Part shown: positions 31,408-41,956 of the stretch, piece by piece
Numbering within the stretch: the stretch's first letter is position 1
Layout: the number at the start of each line of letters is the position of its first letter
Origin: VFJZ01 sp046598415
GTDB lineage: Bacteria; Actinomycetota; Thermoleophilia; Gaiellales; F1-60-MAGs149
Assembly (NCBI GenBank): GCA_046598415.1
Contig: JBKJIG010000084.1
Span: forward strand, 130,204 to 194,203
Length of the DNA: 64,000 nucleotides
Reading direction: 5' to 3'
The notes under the pieces: generated by a model
The model's database searches: none
What the model was told of the DNA's origin: nothing
Seen by the model: the letters and a program-made list of their open reading frames with translations, nothing else
Made by a program: the position numbers and the translations under genes

Positions 31408-32175
31408 TCACACCGGCCGGCGCATCCGCAGCCGGCGCTCCGACATCCCCGCGGCGGCCTCGGCGAGCAGGTCGTCCAGGTCGTCCTTGACGTGGAGGAA
31501 CCGGCCGGTGAGCGGGTCGGCGTCGCCCGCCGCGATGCGCAGCACGAGGCCGGCGGAGTCGCCCGCGGTCTGCCACTCGTCCGCCGGCAGGTCCTCGAAG
31601 CCGCTGTAGCGCCGGAACCCGTCGCTGTCGGCCATCTCCGTCATCACCAGGCCGGGCGCCAGCGAGAACGCCTGCACCCCGGCGCGTCCGACCTCGGTGG
31701 CGATGCGCTCCATCAGCACCACCAGCGCGCACTTGGACGAGGCGTACGCGGCGCAGTACCGGTTCGGCACGTTGGCCATGCCGCTCGTCATCGACGCCAC
31801 GCGGCCGTGGCCGCGCGCGACCATGCCGGGCAGGATGGCGCGGGTGGGAAGGGCGGCGCCGCGCAGGTTCACCTCGAAGTCGCGCCACCACACCTCGGGC
31901 GGCACCTCGTCGAACCGCCCCCAGGCGCCGGCGAGGCCCGCGTTGTTGACGAGCAGGTCGATCGGGCCGAGGTCCGCCTCCACCTGCGCGGTCGCGGCCC
32001 ACACCGCGGCCGGGTCGGTGACGTCGCACGCGAGCACGTGGCCGGGGGTGCCGGCCGGCGGCCGGCGTGACCAGACGGAGACCACGGCGCCCGCGCGCGC
32101 GAGGTCGGCGGCGATCGTCACGCCGATGCCGCGGGTACCACCGGTCACGACGACGACCTGGCCGGCCAGGTTCAC
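31408..32175 (-). CDS. Short-chain dehydrogenase/reductase
   Basis: A 255-residue SDR starting at GTG 32175, which overlaps the stop of the small upstream gene by four bases. The N-terminal coenzyme motif is TGGTRGIG and the NNAG motif follows. The catalytic Ser sits in ASMTSGM and the Tyr-Lys pair in YASSKCA. The C-terminal FLHVKDDLDDLL segment is not part of the usual core. SDRs oxidise or reduce alcohols, sugars or keto acids with NAD(P); the substrate is not evident. It is convergent with glxD, with no room for a terminator between them. Confidence 0.85.
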   Translation of the reverse strand: MNLAGQVVVVTGGTRGIGVTIAADLARAGAVVSVWSRRPPAGTPGHVLACDVTDPAAVWAATAQVEADLGPIDLLVNNAGLAGAWGRFDEVPPEVWWRDFEVNLRGAALPTRAILPGMVARGHGRVASMTSGMANVPNRYCAAYASSKCALVVLMERIATEVGRAGVQAFSLAPGLVMTEMADSDGFRRYSGFEDLPADEWQTAGDSAGLVLRIAAGDADPLTGRFLHVKDDLDDLLAEAAAGMSERRLRMRRPV

Positions 32176-32438
32176 CACGGGCCGCCCTCGATCTGCAGCC
32201 GGGCCCCGGCGGGTATCCCGGCGATGCTCTCGGCCAGCCGCGCGAGGGCGGCGGCAGCGCACGCCGTGGCGCTGTCCGGCGCGTCGGACGGGTCGACCAG
32301 CGGCGGCAGCGCGGGGGTGGCGCGCGGCGGCATCGCACGCAGTTCCGCGTACAGTGCCCGCACCGGTTCGGACGCGTTCTCCCACCAGCGATCAGGGTCG
32401 CTCTCGTGGAACGGCAGGTGGGCTTCAGGTGTCGTCAT
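32172..32438 (-). CDS. Small protein of unknown function coupled to the SDR
   Basis: An 88-residue protein from ATG 32438. It begins TTPEAHLPFHESDPDRWWEN, continues with EPVRALYAELR and a Pro-rich central part, and ends LQIEGGPW. No domain is recognised. Four-base overlap with the SDR start argues that it is translated. The Trp-rich opening and Pro-rich middle suggest a small adaptor or subunit rather than an enzyme, but no function can be assigned. It faces away from the rpsL promoter region. Confidence 0.5.
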   Translation of the reverse strand: MTTPEAHLPFHESDPDRWWENASEPVRALYAELRAMPPRATPALPPLVDPSDAPDSATACAAAALARLAESIAGIPAGARLQIEGGPW

Positions 32439-32613
32439 CCGTGGTAGAGTCCTTCCCGGTGAGCCGCCCCGGCGGCTCCGACGTGTACCGCTCGACCGCC
32501 GCGCGACAGCCTACTGCAAGGTAGACTCCGCGCCGCGGCCCGAATGGTCGCGTTTCTGCCGTGACTGTCTACGGCGGCCGCGCTGGTCTGCTGCCGCCCG
32601 TGAGAAGAGGTTC
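32439..32613 (+). promoter_or_regulatory. Promoter and leader region of the str operon
   Basis: The 175 bases before rpsL hold two TAnnnT boxes, TAGAGT at 32445-32450 and TAGACT at 32522-32527, which could be successive promoters for the long rpsL-to-rplO cluster. No good -35 elements are seen. An AGAAGAGG ribosome binding site lies just upstream of the rpsL ATG. No gene is apparent in the gap. Confidence 0.4.
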
Positions 32614-32982
32614 ATGCCGACCATCAATCAGCTCGTGCGCAAGCCGCGCACTGCGAAGAAGGCGAAGACGAAGACGCCCGCGCTGCGCGGCGCCCCGCAG
32701 AAGCGCGGCGTCTGCACGCGCGTCTACACGACGACGCCCAAGAAGCCCAACTCTGCTCTTCGCAAGGTCGCGCGCGTGCGGCTGACCAACAACATGGAAG
32801 TCACCGCGTACATCCCCGGCATCGGCCACAACCTGCAGGAGCACTCCGTGGTCCTGATCCGCGGCGGCCGCGTCAAGGATCTTCCCGGTGTCCGGTACAA
32901 GGTCATCCGCGCGGCGCTCGACGCCTCGGGTGTCTCGGGCCGCCGGCAGGCGCGCTCCAAGTACGGGGCCAAGAAGAGCTAG
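32614..32982 (+). CDS. rpsL: 30S ribosomal protein S12
   Basis: A 122-residue S12 starting at ATG 32614 (MPTINQLVRKPR). The decoding-centre loops are wild-type: TTTPKKPNSALRK contains the Lys equivalent to E. coli Lys43, and GGRVKDLPGVRY the equivalent of Lys88, so no streptomycin-resistance substitution is seen. It is the first gene of the str cluster and lies 2 bases before rpsG. Confidence 0.96.
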   Translation: MPTINQLVRKPRTAKKAKTKTPALRGAPQKRGVCTRVYTTTPKKPNSALRKVARVRLTNNMEVTAYIPGIGHNLQEHSVVLIRGGRVKDLPGVRYKVIRAALDASGVSGRRQARSKYGAKKS

Positions 32983-32984
32983 TC

Positions 32985-33455
32985 ATGCCGCGTCGCGCAG
33001 ACATCGTTCCCCGCGAGCTTGCCTCCGACCCGGTCTACGGGTCGAAGCTGGTCACGCAGCTCATCAACCGGCTCATGAGCGACGGCAAGAAGTCCAACGC
33101 CGAGTCGATCGTGTACGCCGCCCTCGAGAAGGTCGGTCAGACCTCCGGCCGGCCGCCGGTCGAGATGCTCGAGCAGGCCATCAAGTCCGTCACGCCCGCC
33201 CTCGAGGTGCGCTCGCGCCGCGTCGGCGGTGCCAACTACCAGGTCCCGATCGAGGTGCAGTCGCGCCGTGCGCGAACCCTCGCAGTCCGCTGGCTCGTGC
33301 AGTCCGCCCGCCAGCGCCGCGAGAAGGAGATGGTCGACAAGCTCGTCGGCGAGATCCTCGACGCCGGCAACCAGCAGGGCGGGGCATTCAAGAAGAAGGA
33401 CGACATCTATCGCATGGCGCAGGCCAACAAGGCCTTCGCGCACTACCGCTGGTAG
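32985..33455 (+). CDS. rpsG: 30S ribosomal protein S7
   Basis: A 156-residue S7 of standard length. It begins PRRADIVPRELASDPVYGS and includes INRLMSDGKKS and the closing MAQANKAFAHYRW. S7 nucleates assembly of the 3' domain of 16S rRNA and lines the E site. It follows rpsL after 2 bases and precedes fusA by 23 bases, as in most bacteria. Confidence 0.96.
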   Translation: MPRRADIVPRELASDPVYGSKLVTQLINRLMSDGKKSNAESIVYAALEKVGQTSGRPPVEMLEQAIKSVTPALEVRSRRVGGANYQVPIEVQSRRARTLAVRWLVQSARQRREKEMVDKLVGEILDAGNQQGGAFKKKDDIYRMAQANKAFAHYRW

Positions 33456-33478
33456 ACGTCGAGCAACCACAGGAACCC

Positions 33479-35584
33479 ATGGCAGTCGTCGAATCTCAGC
33501 TTTCCAGCGCCGTCCCGAAGCCGGACGAGCTCGACCTGGTCCGGAATATCGGGATCATGGCCCACATCGATGCCGGTAAGACCACGGCCACGGAGCGGAT
33601 CCTCTACTACACCGGGCGCACGCACAAGCTCGGCGAGGTGCACGAGGGCGCCGCCACCATGGACTGGATGGTGCAGGAGCAGGAGCGGGGGATCACCATC
33701 ACCTCCGCCGCCACGACCGCGTTCTGGCAGGGCTTCCGAATCAACATCATCGATACGCCCGGGCACGTGGGCTTTACCGTCGAGGTTGAGCGGTCGCTGC
33801 GCGTGCTCGATGGCGCGGTCGCCGTGTTCGACTCCGTCGCCGGCGTCCAGCCGCAGTCCGAGACCGTCTGGCGCCAGGCCGACAAGTACGCCGTGCCGCG
33901 CATCGCGTTCGTCAACAAGATGGATCGCGTCGGCGCCGACTTCTTCTACTCGATGAAGACGATGGTCGATCGCCTCGGCGCGAACCCCGTCGCCGTCCAC
34001 GTGCCGATCGGCGCGGAGGAGGGCTTCGAAGGCGTGGTCGACCTGGTGCGCATGAAGACCGTCCGGTACGTCGACTCCCTCGGCATGAAGTGGGAGGAGG
34101 AGACGCCCACGGGTGAGCTCGGCGAGCTCGCGGCCGACTACCGCCACCGCCTGATCGAGGCCGTCGCCGACCACGACGACGCCATCATGGAGGCGTTCCT
34201 CGAGGACCAGCCGGTCTCCGAGGCCGCGCTCAAGGCCGCCATCCGCGCCGCCACCCTCGACCTGTCGATCACGCCCGTGCTGTGCGGCTCCGCCTTCAAG
34301 AACAAGGGTGTCCAGCCCCTGCTCGACGCGATCACCGACTACCTGCCGTCGCCGCTCGACATCCCGCCCGTCGTCGGCACCGTGCCGCGCACCGGCGCGG
34401 AGGAGACGCGCGCGCCGTCGCTCGACGAGCCGTTCGCGGCCCTCGCCTTCAAGGTCATGACCGACCCGTACGTCGGCAAGCTGACGTACTTCCGGGTCTA
34501 CTCCGGCCAGCTCAAGGCGGGCTCCGCGATCTACAACGCGACGAGCGACAAGAAGGAGCGCGTCGGCCGTATCCTCCAGATGCACGCCAACCATCGCGAG
34601 GAGCGCGAGGAGATCGGCGCGGGCGAGATCGCCGCCGCCGTCGGCCTCAAGTTCACCACGACGGGCGACACGCTGACCGACCCGGCCAAGCCGATCCTGC
34701 TCGAGAACATCGTGTTCCCCGAGCCGGTGATCGAGGTCGCGGTCGAGCCGAAGACGAAGTCCGACCAGGACAAGCTCGCGGCCGGCCTCGCCCGGCTCTC
34801 GGAGGAGGACCCGACCTTCCGCGTGAAGACGCACGAGGAGACGGGCCAGACGCTGATCGCCGGCATGGGCGAGCTGCACCTCGAGATCATCGTCGACCGC
34901 CTGCTGCGCGAGTTCAAGGTCGACGCCAACGTCGGCAAGCCGCAGGTCGCGTACCGCGAGGCCGTGCGGCGCAAGGCCGAGCACGTCCGCGCGCGCTTCG
35001 TCCGCCAGACCGGCGGCCGCGGCCAGTTCGGCGACGTGATCATCGACCTCGAGCCGAACGAGCCCGGCGCCGGCTACGAGTTCGTCAACAAGATCACCGG
35101 CGGTTCCATCCCGAAGGAGTACATCGGGCCGGTCGATCAGGGCATCCAGGAGGCGATGGCGTCCGGCGTGCTGGCCGGGTTCCCCGTCGTCGACATCAAG
35201 GTGACGCTCGTCGACGGCTCGTTCCACGACGTCGACTCGTCGGAGATGGCGTTCAAGATCGCCGGCTCCATGGCGTTCAAGGACGCGATGCGCAAGGCCG
35301 GGCCGATGCTGCTCGAGCCGGTGTTCGCCGTCGAGGTCGTCACGCCCGAGGAGTACATGGGCGACGTCATCGGCAACCTCAGCTCCCGACGTGGCCTGAT
35401 CGCCTCGATGGAGCCGCGCGGCAACGCGCAGATCGTCACGGCCCGCGTTCCGCTCTCGGAGATGTTCGAGTACTCGACCGCGCTGCGGTCGATGACGCAG
35501 GGCCGCGCCACGTACACGATGCAGTTCCTCCGCTACGAGGAAGTGCCGAAGTCTCTGGCCGAGTCGATCGTCAAGACCGACTAG
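33479..35584 (+). CDS. fusA: Elongation factor G
   Basis: A 701-residue EF-G starting at ATG 33479 after an AGGAA site. GTPase motifs are AHIDAGKT (G1), RGITITSAA (G2 region), DTPGHVGF (G3) and NKMDRVGAD (G4). Domain IV has RQTGGRGQFGDV and domain V VTPEEYMGDVIGNL. It moves tRNA and mRNA through the ribosome after peptide transfer and helps in recycling. The N-terminal dozen residues before the G domain are variable. Length and motifs match the canonical translocase rather than a paralog. Confidence 0.97.
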   Translation: MAVVESQLSSAVPKPDELDLVRNIGIMAHIDAGKTTATERILYYTGRTHKLGEVHEGAATMDWMVQEQERGITITSAATTAFWQGFRINIIDTPGHVGFTVEVERSLRVLDGAVAVFDSVAGVQPQSETVWRQADKYAVPRIAFVNKMDRVGADFFYSMKTMVDRLGANPVAVHVPIGAEEGFEGVVDLVRMKTVRYVDSLGMKWEEETPTGELGELAADYRHRLIEAVADHDDAIMEAFLEDQPVSEAALKAAIRAATLDLSITPVLCGSAFKNKGVQPLLDAITDYLPSPLDIPPVVGTVPRTGAEETRAPSLDEPFAALAFKVMTDPYVGKLTYFRVYSGQLKAGSAIYNATSDKKERVGRILQMHANHREEREEIGAGEIAAAVGLKFTTTGDTLTDPAKPILLENIVFPEPVIEVAVEPKTKSDQDKLAAGLARLSEEDPTFRVKTHEETGQTLIAGMGELHLEIIVDRLLREFKVDANVGKPQVAYREAVRRKAEHVRARFVRQTGGRGQFGDVIIDLEPNEPGAGYEFVNKITGGSIPKEYIGPVDQGIQEAMASGVLAGFPVVDIKVTLVDGSFHDVDSSEMAFKIAGSMAFKDAMRKAGPMLLEPVFAVEVVTPEEYMGDVIGNLSSRRGLIASMEPRGNAQIVTARVPLSEMFEYSTALRSMTQGRATYTMQFLRYEEVPKSLAESIVKTD

Positions 35585-35630
35585 GCATCACGGAATCGGA
35601 TCCAGGACCGAAGGAAGGGATCGGAACTCA

Positions 35631-36818
<1,188 letters not shown>

Positions 36819-36823
36819 CACCA

Positions 36824-37132
36824 GTGGCGCAGCAGAAGATCCGCATCCGCCTCAAGGGCTACGACCACTCGCAGCTCGACCAGTCTGCCAAGCAGATCGT
36901 GGAGACCGCGACCCGAACCGGGGCAACCATCTCCGGTCCCGTCCCGCTCCCCACCGAGAAGAACGTGTACTGCGTCATCCGCTCGCCGTTCAAGGACAAG
37001 GACTCGCGCGAGCACTTCGAGATCCGCACGCACAAGCGGCTCATCGACATCCACTCCCCGACGCCGAAGACGGTCGACGCGCTGATGCGCCTCGACCTCC
37101 CGGCCGGGGTCGACATCGAGATCAAGCTCTAG
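36824..37132 (+). CDS. rpsJ: 30S ribosomal protein S10
   Basis: A 102-residue S10 starting at GTG 36824 (MAQQKIRIRLKGYDHS). Conserved segments are ATRTGATISGPVPLPT, EHFEIRTHKRLIDI and the closing LPAGVDIEIKL. Besides its ribosomal role it binds the KOW domain of NusG in transcription-translation coupling. It is the first gene of the S10 block and lies 5 bases after tuf. Confidence 0.96.
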   Translation: MAQQKIRIRLKGYDHSQLDQSAKQIVETATRTGATISGPVPLPTEKNVYCVIRSPFKDKDSREHFEIRTHKRLIDIHSPTPKTVDALMRLDLPAGVDIEIKL

Positions 37133-37140
37133 AGCTCACA

Positions 37141-37755
37141 GTGAAGGCAATCATCGGCAAAAAGGTGGGGATGACCCAGCTGTTCACGGAAGACGGCGCC
37201 GTTCTGGCCGTCACGGTGATCGAAGCTGGTCCGTGCCCGGTGGTCCAGGTGAAGAGCGACGGCTCCGACGGCTATGACGCGGTCCAACTCGCGTACGGCG
37301 AAGCCAAGCAGAAGCACCTGAACAAGCCGGAGACCGGCCACCTCGCAAAGGTGGGCATCGGCCTCCACCGTCATCTCAAAGAGTTCCGGGGTCAGACCGA
37401 CCTCGCCGTGGGCGACACCGTCACGGTCGAGGCGTTCGGACCCGGCGATCACATCAAGGTCACCGGCACGTCGAAGGGCAAGGGTTTCGCGGGCACCGTG
37501 AAGCGCCACAACTTCGGCCGCGGCCCGGTCACCCACGGCTCGCACAACGTGCGCGGCCCCGGCTCGATCGGCCAGTCCGCCTGGCCGGCTCGCGTCTGGA
37601 AGGGCATCCGCATGTCCGGCCACATGGGCGCCGAGACCGTCACCCAGCGCGGCCTCGTGGTCGTCGACTGCGACCCGACCCGCAACCTGCTGCTCGTGTC
37701 CGGCTCCGTGCCGGGCGCAACCGGCTCGCTGCTCTACGTGCGGGAGGACCGGTAA
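37141..37755 (+). CDS. rplC: 50S ribosomal protein L3
   Basis: A 204-residue L3 starting at GTG 37141 (MKAIIGKKVGMTQLF). The long extension that reaches the peptidyl-transferase centre is represented by VTGTSKGKGFAGTVKRHNF and GSIGQSAWPARVWKG. It lies 8 bases after rpsJ and abuts rplD directly. Standard length. Confidence 0.96.
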   Translation: MKAIIGKKVGMTQLFTEDGAVLAVTVIEAGPCPVVQVKSDGSDGYDAVQLAYGEAKQKHLNKPETGHLAKVGIGLHRHLKEFRGQTDLAVGDTVTVEAFGPGDHIKVTGTSKGKGFAGTVKRHNFGRGPVTHGSHNVRGPGSIGQSAWPARVWKGIRMSGHMGAETVTQRGLVVVDCDPTRNLLLVSGSVPGATGSLLYVREDR

Positions 37756-38442
37756 ATGGCGCTTCAGGCTCCCAATGTCGGCGGTACGGGCCAGACCGAG
37801 CTGCTCGAGTCCGTGTTCGGCCTCGAGCCGAAGGAGTCCCTGCTGCACGAGATGGTGCGGGCCGAACAGGCCTCGCGCCGGCAGGGCACCCACGCCACGA
37901 AGACCCGCGGCCAGGTGGCCGGCGGTCGCGCCAAGCCGTTCCGCCAGAAGGGCACCGGCCGCGCCCGCCAGGGCACGACCCGCTCCGCCCAGCAGAAGGG
38001 CGGCGGCGTCGTGTTCGGGCCGCAGCCCCGCTCGCACAGCGTCAAGGTGAACCGCAAGGCGTACCTGAAGGCGCGCAAGATGGCGCTCTCGCTGCATGCC
38101 TCGGAAGGCTCGATCGGCGTGTTCGACGGCGCGTTCGACGCGCCGCGCACCAAGGACGCCATCACGCTGATGGCCAAGTGGCGCGAGGCCCGGCCGCTCG
38201 TGGTCGTCATCGACGACACCGAGGACGCGGCCGCCTACTCGTTCCGCAACCTGCCGAAGACGGTCGTGCTGACCGTCGACGAGATGGGCGTCGAGGCCCT
38301 GCTCTGGGCCCGCTCGCTGCTCGTCTCGGCGACGGCGCTGGAGCGACTCCACTGGGTGCTCGGCGATCGCGCGGCCGTGGCCGTCGCGGCCGGCGAGCCC
38401 GCAGCCGAGGAGCCCGCCGGGACCGACGAGGATGCGTCATGA
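37756..38442 (+). CDS. rplD: 50S ribosomal protein L4
   Basis: A 228-residue L4 starting at ATG 37756, immediately after the rplC stop. The exit-tunnel loop is recognisable as TRGQVAGGRAKPFRQKGTG and RQGTTRSAQQKGGGVVFG. The C-terminus carries an Ala/Glu-rich tail of about 20 residues (AVAAGEPAAEEPAGTDEDAS), in keeping with tails on other r-proteins in this window. In E. coli L4 represses the S10 operon; no such site was identified here. Confidence 0.95.
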   Translation: MALQAPNVGGTGQTELLESVFGLEPKESLLHEMVRAEQASRRQGTHATKTRGQVAGGRAKPFRQKGTGRARQGTTRSAQQKGGGVVFGPQPRSHSVKVNRKAYLKARKMALSLHASEGSIGVFDGAFDAPRTKDAITLMAKWREARPLVVVIDDTEDAAAYSFRNLPKTVVLTVDEMGVEALLWARSLLVSATALERLHWVLGDRAAVAVAAGEPAAEEPAGTDEDAS

Positions 38443-38741
38443 GTTCGACCACCAAGGGTCCCCGCGACGTCATCCTGGCGCCGGTCTGGACCGAGAAGTC
38501 CGCGGCCCAGATGGAGGCGAACAACTACACCTTCAAGGTCGCGTCGGCTGCGCACAAGACGCAGGTCAAGCAGGCCGTCGAGGAGATCTGGGGCGTCCGC
38601 GTGACGGCCGTCCGAATCATCAACGCCCGGCCCAAGCGCGCTCGCCGCGCCCGCGTCCAGGGGTACCGCCCCGGCTTCAAGAAGGCGATCGTGAGCCTCG
38701 CGCCGGGTGACAAGATCACGCTGTTCGAGGGGATGAGCTGA
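38439..38741 (+). CDS. rplW: 50S ribosomal protein L23
   Basis: A 100-residue L23 starting at ATG 38439, overlapping the rplD stop by four bases. Features are DVILAPVWTEKSAAQMEANN, EIWGVRVTAVRIIN and the closing PGDKITLFEGMS. It sits at the tunnel exit and docks trigger factor and SRP. Confidence 0.95.
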   Translation: MSSTTKGPRDVILAPVWTEKSAAQMEANNYTFKVASAAHKTQVKQAVEEIWGVRVTAVRIINARPKRARRARVQGYRPGFKKAIVSLAPGDKITLFEGMS

Positions 38742-39580
38742 TGGGCACCCGCTCCTTCAAGCCGACCTCTCCGGGCCGGCGCTTCATGACCATCTCCGAC
38801 TTCGAGGAGATCACCACCTCGACGCCGGAGAAGAGCCTGCTCGCTCCGGTGCATCGCACGGGCGGCCGGAACAACAACGGCCGCATCACGACGCGCCATC
38901 AGGGCGGCGGCCACAAGCGCCGCTACCGGATCATCGACTTCAAGCGCACCAAGGACGGGGTTCCCGCGACGGTTGCGACGATCGAGTACGACCCGAACCG
39001 CACGGCGCGCATCGCGCTCCTGCACTACGCCGACGGCGCGAAGGCCTACATCATCGCGCCGCAGCGGCTGACCGTCGGGGCGATCGTCCAGTCCGGTGCC
39101 GACGCCGACATCCGGCCCGGCAACGCGTTGCCGCTGTCGGCCGTCCCGGTCGGCACGACGGTGCACGCCGTCGAGCTCCGGCCCGGCCAGGGCGCACGCA
39201 TGTGCCGCTCGGCCGGCACATCGGCCCAGCTCGTCGCCAAGGAGGCCGGCAAGGCGCTCCTGCGCCTCCCCTCCGGCGAGCTCCGCCGCGTCGCCGAATC
39301 GTGCCGCGCCACCATCGGCTCGGTCGGCAACGCGACGCATCAGAACCAGTCCGGCGGCAAGGCCGGCCGGGCCCGCTGGCTCGGCCAGCGGCCGGGCGTG
39401 CGTGGCACCGCCATGAACCCGGTCGACCACCCGCACGGCGGTGGCGAGGGCAAGGGCAAGGGCTCGCACCCGGTCACCCCGTGGGGCAAGCCGACGCTCG
39501 GCCGCCGCACCCGTAACCCCAAGAAGGCCTCCACCGCGGAGATCGTCCGCGGACGCAAGCGTGGCAAGGGCAGGAAGTAG
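38741..39580 (+). CDS. rplB: 50S ribosomal protein L2
   Basis: A 279-residue L2 starting at the ATG that overlaps the rplW stop by one base. It includes RNNNGRITTRHQGGGHKRRY and the C-terminal MNPVDHPHGGGEGK, whose conserved His lies near the peptidyl-transferase centre. It ends in a Lys/Arg-rich tail. Standard length and position. Confidence 0.96.
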   Translation: MGTRSFKPTSPGRRFMTISDFEEITTSTPEKSLLAPVHRTGGRNNNGRITTRHQGGGHKRRYRIIDFKRTKDGVPATVATIEYDPNRTARIALLHYADGAKAYIIAPQRLTVGAIVQSGADADIRPGNALPLSAVPVGTTVHAVELRPGQGARMCRSAGTSAQLVAKEAGKALLRLPSGELRRVAESCRATIGSVGNATHQNQSGGKAGRARWLGQRPGVRGTAMNPVDHPHGGGEGKGKGSHPVTPWGKPTLGRRTRNPKKASTAEIVRGRKRGKGRK

Positions 39581-39583
39581 ACG

Positions 39584-39862
39584 ATGAGTAGATCCTCCAA
39601 GAAGGGCCCGTTCGTCGACGCGCGCCTGCTCTCCCGCATCGAGGCGTTGAACGCCACGCGGGAGAAGCGGATGCTCAGAACGTGGTCGCGGGCCTCGACG
39701 GTCTTCCCCGACATGGTCGGGCACACGATCGCGGTCCACGACGGGCGCAAGCACGTGCCGGTCTTCATCTCCGAGTCGATGGTCGGGCACAAGCTGGGCG
39801 AGTTCGCACCCACCCGCACGTACCGCGGTCACGCCTCCGACAAGCAGTCGAAGCGGCGTTAG
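39584..39862 (+). CDS. rpsS: 30S ribosomal protein S19
   Basis: A 92-residue S19: SRSSKKGPFVDARLL, then WSRASTVFPDMVGHTIAVH and GHKLGEFAPTRTYRGH. It binds 16S rRNA in the head with S13. It is 3 bases after rplB and 2 bases before rplV. Confidence 0.96.
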   Translation: MSRSSKKGPFVDARLLSRIEALNATREKRMLRTWSRASTVFPDMVGHTIAVHDGRKHVPVFISESMVGHKLGEFAPTRTYRGHASDKQSKRR

Positions 39863-39864
39863 GC

Positions 39865-40517
39865 ATGGGTCGAACCTACGAAGAGACCGGACTCGTCCGC
39901 GCCCACGCCAAGTGGGTGCGCACGTCGGCCCGCAAGGCCCGCGTCGTGCTGGAGCACGTCCGCGGCCTGCCGGTCGCCGACGCGCGCGTCCAGCTGCGCT
40001 TCGCGACGCGCCACGCGGCGGACGACATCCTGCGCGTGCTGGAGTCGGCAATCGCCAACGCCGTCAACAACCACGGCCTCGACGAGGAGTCGCTGGTGGT
40101 TGCCGAGGCGTTCGCCGACGAGGGCGTGACGATGAAGCGCTGGCAGCCGCGAGCGCGCGGCCGCGCGATGCGCATCCGCAAGCGCACCGCGCACATCACG
40201 ATCCTGCTGCGCTCGGCCGAGGCGCCCGAGGCGCCCAAGAAGGCGGCTGCCTCGAAGGCTGCCGCCGTCGAGGAGCCGCAGGCCTCCAAGCCGAAGCGGA
40301 GCCGCGCGACGAAGGCCGCCGCCGAGACCGCAGTGGTCGAGGCCGACGCGACCATGACCGCGACCGAAGTGGCCGAGGCCGACGCGCCCGAGGCAGAGGC
40401 GACCGAGGCCCCGAAGCCGAAGCCGAAGCCGAAGGCCAAGGCGAAGCCGAAGGCCAAGAAGCCGGCGGCCGAGGCCGATGCCGAACCAGCTGTTGATCCC
40501 GAAGGTGAGGAGGCCTG

Positions 40518-40518
<1 letters not shown>
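39865..40518 (+). CDS. rplV: 50S ribosomal protein L22 with a long low-complexity C-terminal tail
   Basis: A 217-residue L22 starting at ATG 39865. The normal core occupies residues 1-117: SARKARVVLEHVRG, then the tunnel hairpin region KRWQPRARGRAMRIRKRTAH. Another 100 residues follow, almost only Ala, Glu, Lys, Pro, Thr and Asp with KPKPKPK-type repeats. Ordinary L22 is about 110-120 residues. The tail would project from the solvent side near the tunnel exit. The frame is intact and the next gene overlaps its stop by one base, so the tail is part of the encoded protein. Confidence 0.93.
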
Positions 40519-41530
<1,012 letters not shown>

Positions 41531-41531
<1 letters not shown>

Positions 41532-41956
41532 TGTTGCTCCCCCGCAGGGTCAAGCACCGCCGCGTTTTCCGCGGCCGGCGCACGGGTCTCGCCAAGGGCG
41601 GCACCCGCGTTCATTTCGGCGAGTACGGGCTGAAGGCGCTGGAGGAGGGCTGGATCACCAGCCGCCAGATCGAGGCCGCCCGGATCGCGATGACGCGCAA
41701 GATCAAGCGCGGCGGCAAGGTGTGGATCAACATCTTCCCCGACAAGCCGGTGACCAAGAAGCCGCTCGAGACCCGCATGGGCTCGGGCAAGGGCGCACCC
41801 GAGTTCTGGGTCGCCGTGGTCAAGCCGGGCCGCGTCATGTTCGAGCTGGCCGGCGTTCCGGAAGATCTGGCCCGCGAGGCCATGCGCCTCGCCGCCCAGA
41901 AGCTCCCGATCCGCTGCAAGTTCGTGGAGAGGGAGGGCGATCTCTTTGAAGGCTAG
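41531..41956 (+). CDS. rplP: 50S ribosomal protein L16
   Basis: A 141-residue L16 starting at the ATG overlapping the rpsC stop. It includes MLLPRRVKHRRVFRGR, the RQIEAARIAMTRKIKRGGKV segment, and KPVTKKPLETRMGSGKG, whose Arg contacts the tRNA elbow region. Its 3' end overlaps rpmC by 11 bases. Confidence 0.95.
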
